From JAGVWT01 sp964538405 (lineage in GTDB: Archaea; Nanobdellota; Nanobdellia; Pacearchaeales; GW2011-AR1), in assembly GCA_964538405.1 (NCBI GenBank), contig CAZIET010000014.1, positions 1-12,883 on the forward strand: a stretch of 12,883 nt of DNA, written 5' to 3'. This document shows, one piece after another, positions 11,861 to 12,883 of this stretch (position 1 is the first letter of the stretch; each line of letters opens with the position of its first letter). A program made the translations under genes and the position numbers. The notes under the pieces were generated by a model that worked only from the letters and a program-made list of their open reading frames with translations, did not search any database and was not told the DNA's origin.

Positions 11861-12332
11861 CTCTAGAATTAACTATCTGAAATAGTTACTCTTTTCTTAA
11901 GAATTTTCTCTCTTATTATTTGTGTTTTTGCCCTGGTTATTTTTCCCATTATTACTTGATTTAATTTTAAGCAGAGTTTTTCAAGCTGATCTTGTTCTTT
12001 AGGAGATAAACTTTTATAGTCATTCAGATCTTTGGCAAAATATCTAGTTCTTACTCTAAGCGCTTCTGGTTCATATTTAATTCCGTAAACTGTGGTTAGT
12101 GCCTCTGCTTCAAGTGAAGGACTAATATTCCCTTCTGTATATTGATTAAGTACTAATGCTAATTTTTTTGCACAGCCGGCATATCTATGCCCTCTTTCTT
12201 CAGCTCTAGAACAACTTATATCTAAACTAGCGTCAAATGCTAGATCTGCTAGTTTTTCATTAGCCTTAAAGCTAAGCAAATTTACATTCATAGAAATATT
12301 TCTAAAATTTTATTTTTAAGGATTATGGTACT
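11861..12332. other. 472-bp segment present in one haplotype only (carries paralogue 2)
   Basis: Comparing the contig ends shows that ...AAAATATACT is followed by CTCTAG at 11861, but after the gap the same sequence (ending 12479) is followed directly by AAAATCTTATC, the mnmA end, which on the first contig appears only after 12332. The segment is bounded by the direct repeat TACT (11857-11860 and 12329-12332). This is either an insertion with a 4-bp target duplication or a deletion between short repeats. It has no transposase or terminal inverted repeats that I can see. Confidence 0.6.
11869..12291 (-). CDS. Small helical protein of unknown function, paralogue 2
   Basis: A 140-residue protein, not recognised as a named family. 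The N-terminal half (LADLAFDASLDISCSRAEER, then CAKKLALVLNQY) looks helical. The middle contains ALTTVYGIKYEPEALRVR, and residues about 85-113 hold the DLxxYKxL...Q..L...CLKL block shared with the neighbouring paralogue. The tail is strongly basic (KTQIIREKILKKRV), unlike paralogue 1, and might bind nucleic acid or an acidic partner. The start ATG at 12291 has a minus-strand TATA-like CTTAAAAATA at 12311-12320, 20-29 nt upstream. The whole gene with its promoter is absent from the second haplotype seen after the gap, where the paralogue 1 promoter joins straight onto mnmA. Function unknown. Confidence 0.72.
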   Translation of the reverse strand: MNVNLLSFKANEKLADLAFDASLDISCSRAEERGHRYAGCAKKLALVLNQYTEGNISPSLEAEALTTVYGIKYEPEALRVRTRYFAKDLNDYKSLSPKEQDQLEKLCLKLNQVIMGKITRAKTQIIREKILKKRVTISDS

Positions 12333-12371
12333 AAAATCTTATCTCTCCACCGCCAAGAACTTTTTTTCCTG
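12331..12371 (-). pseudogene. mnmA: 3' end fragment of mnmA on the left contig
   Basis: On the minus strand this encodes GKKVLGGGEIRF and a stop, the same C terminus as the mnmA copy after the gap (GKTVLGGGEIRF). Thirty-eight of 41 bases match 12478-12518. It is cut by the run of Ns, so it is a contig-end fragment and not evidence of a decayed gene. Confidence 0.75.
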
Positions 12372-12381
12372 NNNNNNNNNN
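12372..12381. other. Assembly gap (ten Ns)
   Basis: A run of exactly ten Ns joins two contigs whose ends overlap in content. The length looks arbitrary. The 186 bases from 12292 to 12477 hold the paralogue 2 promoter, the mnmA fragment, this gap and the second copy of the paralogue 1 start. Confidence 0.97.
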
Positions 12382-12427
12382 CCATTAGAGAACTATCATT
12401 ACTTAATCTTCCAGAGTATTCATTCAT
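12382..12427 (-). CDS. First 15 codons of a second paralogue 1 copy, cut by the gap
   Basis: On the minus strand, from ATG 12427, this encodes MNEYSGRLSNDSSLM. Paralogue 1 from 11808 reads MNECSGRLSNDNYLM, so three of 15 residues differ. The frame is open into the gap. The promoter element TTTTAAG (12451-12457) is conserved. It represents the same gene in a variant genome or a further family copy. Confidence 0.65.
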
Positions 12428-12479
12428 ATACAACAAAACTTTATAGCTTACTTAAAACGACGTTGTAAGAAAATATACT
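12382..12479 (-). repeat. Copy B of the 98-bp duplicated region
   Basis: Second copy of 11763-11860, with six substitutions. Here it is joined directly to the mnmA stop codon with no intervening gene. Confidence 0.9.
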
Positions 12480-12883
12480 AAAATCTTATCTCTCCACCAC
12501 CAAGAACCGTTTTTCCTGAATAGAGAACAATTGCCTGTCCCTCTGAAACTCCAGTTATTGCTTTGCCTAATCTTACTTTGAATTTTTTATTGTATGATAA
12601 GGTAGCTGGAAGCAATTCTCCAACTTGCCTTATTCTTGCAAGAACTTTCATTTTCTTTTTTGGAATTGAATTTATCCAATGATGGTTTTTGATTGTAATA
12701 TCTTTTCTATAAAGTAATTCATGCCCTTCGGGAGCCGCAACAAGAATGTTCTTCTTTGCATCTTTTTTTGCAACGTACCATCTTTTTATTTTGTTATTTT
12801 CATCAGCAATTTTTTCTATATTTATACCGAATCTTGAGCCAATTCTCTGGCCAATTGTATAATAATAAATTCCGTCATGTTTT
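12478..12883 (-). CDS. mnmA: tRNA-specific 2-thiouridylase MnmA, C-terminal part
   Basis: Only the last 134 codons are in the window; the gene continues past the right edge on the minus strand. The visible part covers the end of the central domain and the C-terminal beta-barrel: HDGIYYYTIGQRIGSRFG, RWYVAKKDAKKNILVA, ELLYRKDITIKNHHW, KVLARIRQVGELLPATL, KFKVRLGKAITGVSEGQAIV, and the closing LYSGKTVLGGGEIRF. These are the family's standard blocks. MnmA uses ATP and persulfide sulfur to form 2-thiouridine at position 34 of Lys-, Glu- and Gln-tRNAs. It is typical of bacteria and mitochondria, so an archaeal copy points to old transfer, as seen in some DPANN lineages. Its link to gatA, also acting on Gln/Glu-tRNA, is functional only; they are 7 kb apart. 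The catalytic cysteines lie outside the window. Confidence 0.93.
   Translation of the reverse strand, partial: KHDGIYYYTIGQRIGSRFGINIEKIADENNKIKRWYVAKKDAKKNILVAAPEGHELLYRKDITIKNHHWINSIPKKKMKVLARIRQVGELLPATLSYNKKFKVRLGKAITGVSEGQAIVLYSGKTVLGGGEIRF

Noticed and set aside
11861..12332. Insertion sequence or transposon carrying paralogue 2
   Set aside because: No transposase, no terminal inverted repeats and only a 4-bp flanking repeat (TACT), which is short enough to arise by chance or by deletion.
12331..12371. A decayed duplicate of mnmA located beside paralogue 2
   Set aside because: The fragment is intact to the contig end, keeps the family C terminus, and is cut by Ns; a strain variant split by assembly explains it without a pseudogene.
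1..12883. CRISPR array, tRNA or rRNA genes
   Set aside because: No regularly spaced repeats, no cloverleaf with a TTC-containing T-arm, and no conserved rRNA blocks were seen on either strand; this was by eye and not by a covariance search.

Overview
The window looks like accessory-rich but largely housekeeping DNA from a small-genome archaeon, most likely of the DPANN group (Woesearchaeota/Pacearchaeota-like). This placement is an inference. It rests on the strongly AT-rich sequence, gene-dense layout, TATA boxes about 20-30 nt before start codons, an archaeal-style FtsZ with no C-terminal linker, an archaeal VapB (DUF217-type) antitoxin, and a GatCAB operon with a short archaeal GatC-like protein. 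The sequence is a draft assembly: a run of ten Ns at 12372-12381 joins two contigs whose ends repeat each other.

Layout. 1-668: C-terminal part of a pentapeptide-repeat protein, open at the window edge. 709-1611: metallophosphoesterase with altered metal ligands. 1646-2310: VapB/VapC toxin-antitoxin pair whose promoter carries two tandem GTAC-centred palindromes. 2363-5377: a four-gene operon with overlapping genes, GatC-like protein, DEDDh exonuclease, UMPH-1-type 5'-nucleotidase and GatA, combining tRNA amidation with nucleic-acid/nucleotide turnover. 5429-6148: enolase-phosphatase E1 (MtnC), tail-to-tail with a winged-helix/degenerate-Nudix regulator (6137-6772, minus). That regulator diverges from an unknown protein plus an intact Nudix hydrolase (6825-7628), and the two sides share one symmetric TATA element. 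7659-8141: divergent nucleoside diphosphate kinase. 8179-8844: UlaG-like metallo-beta-lactamase-fold hydrolase. 9034-10113: FtsZ, with a long leader, hairpin, strong Shine-Dalgarno and a hairpin/U-tract terminator. 10218-10487: unknown small protein. 10536-10823: DUF3175 protein. 10809-11363 (minus): nitroreductase. 11398-12291 (minus): two tandem, distantly paralogous small helical proteins. 12478-12883 (minus): 3' end of mnmA.

The genes largely share a nucleotide/phosphate theme (two Nudix proteins, NDK, 5'-nucleotidase, 3'-5' exonuclease, two other phosphatases). Nearly every transcription unit has a TATA-like box 20-30 nt before its ATG, implying leaderless mRNAs; ftsZ is the clear exception. 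The best leads for unexplained biology are (a) the wHTH-Nudix sensor facing an active Nudix operon across a perfectly centred shared promoter, (b) the double palindrome operator of vapBC, (c) the mixed gatC/exonuclease/nucleotidase/gatA operon, and (d) the tandem paralogue pair, one member of which is missing in the second haplotype captured across the scaffold gap. No tRNA, rRNA, CRISPR array or transposase was seen, and no stretch over 300 bases lacks a gene.
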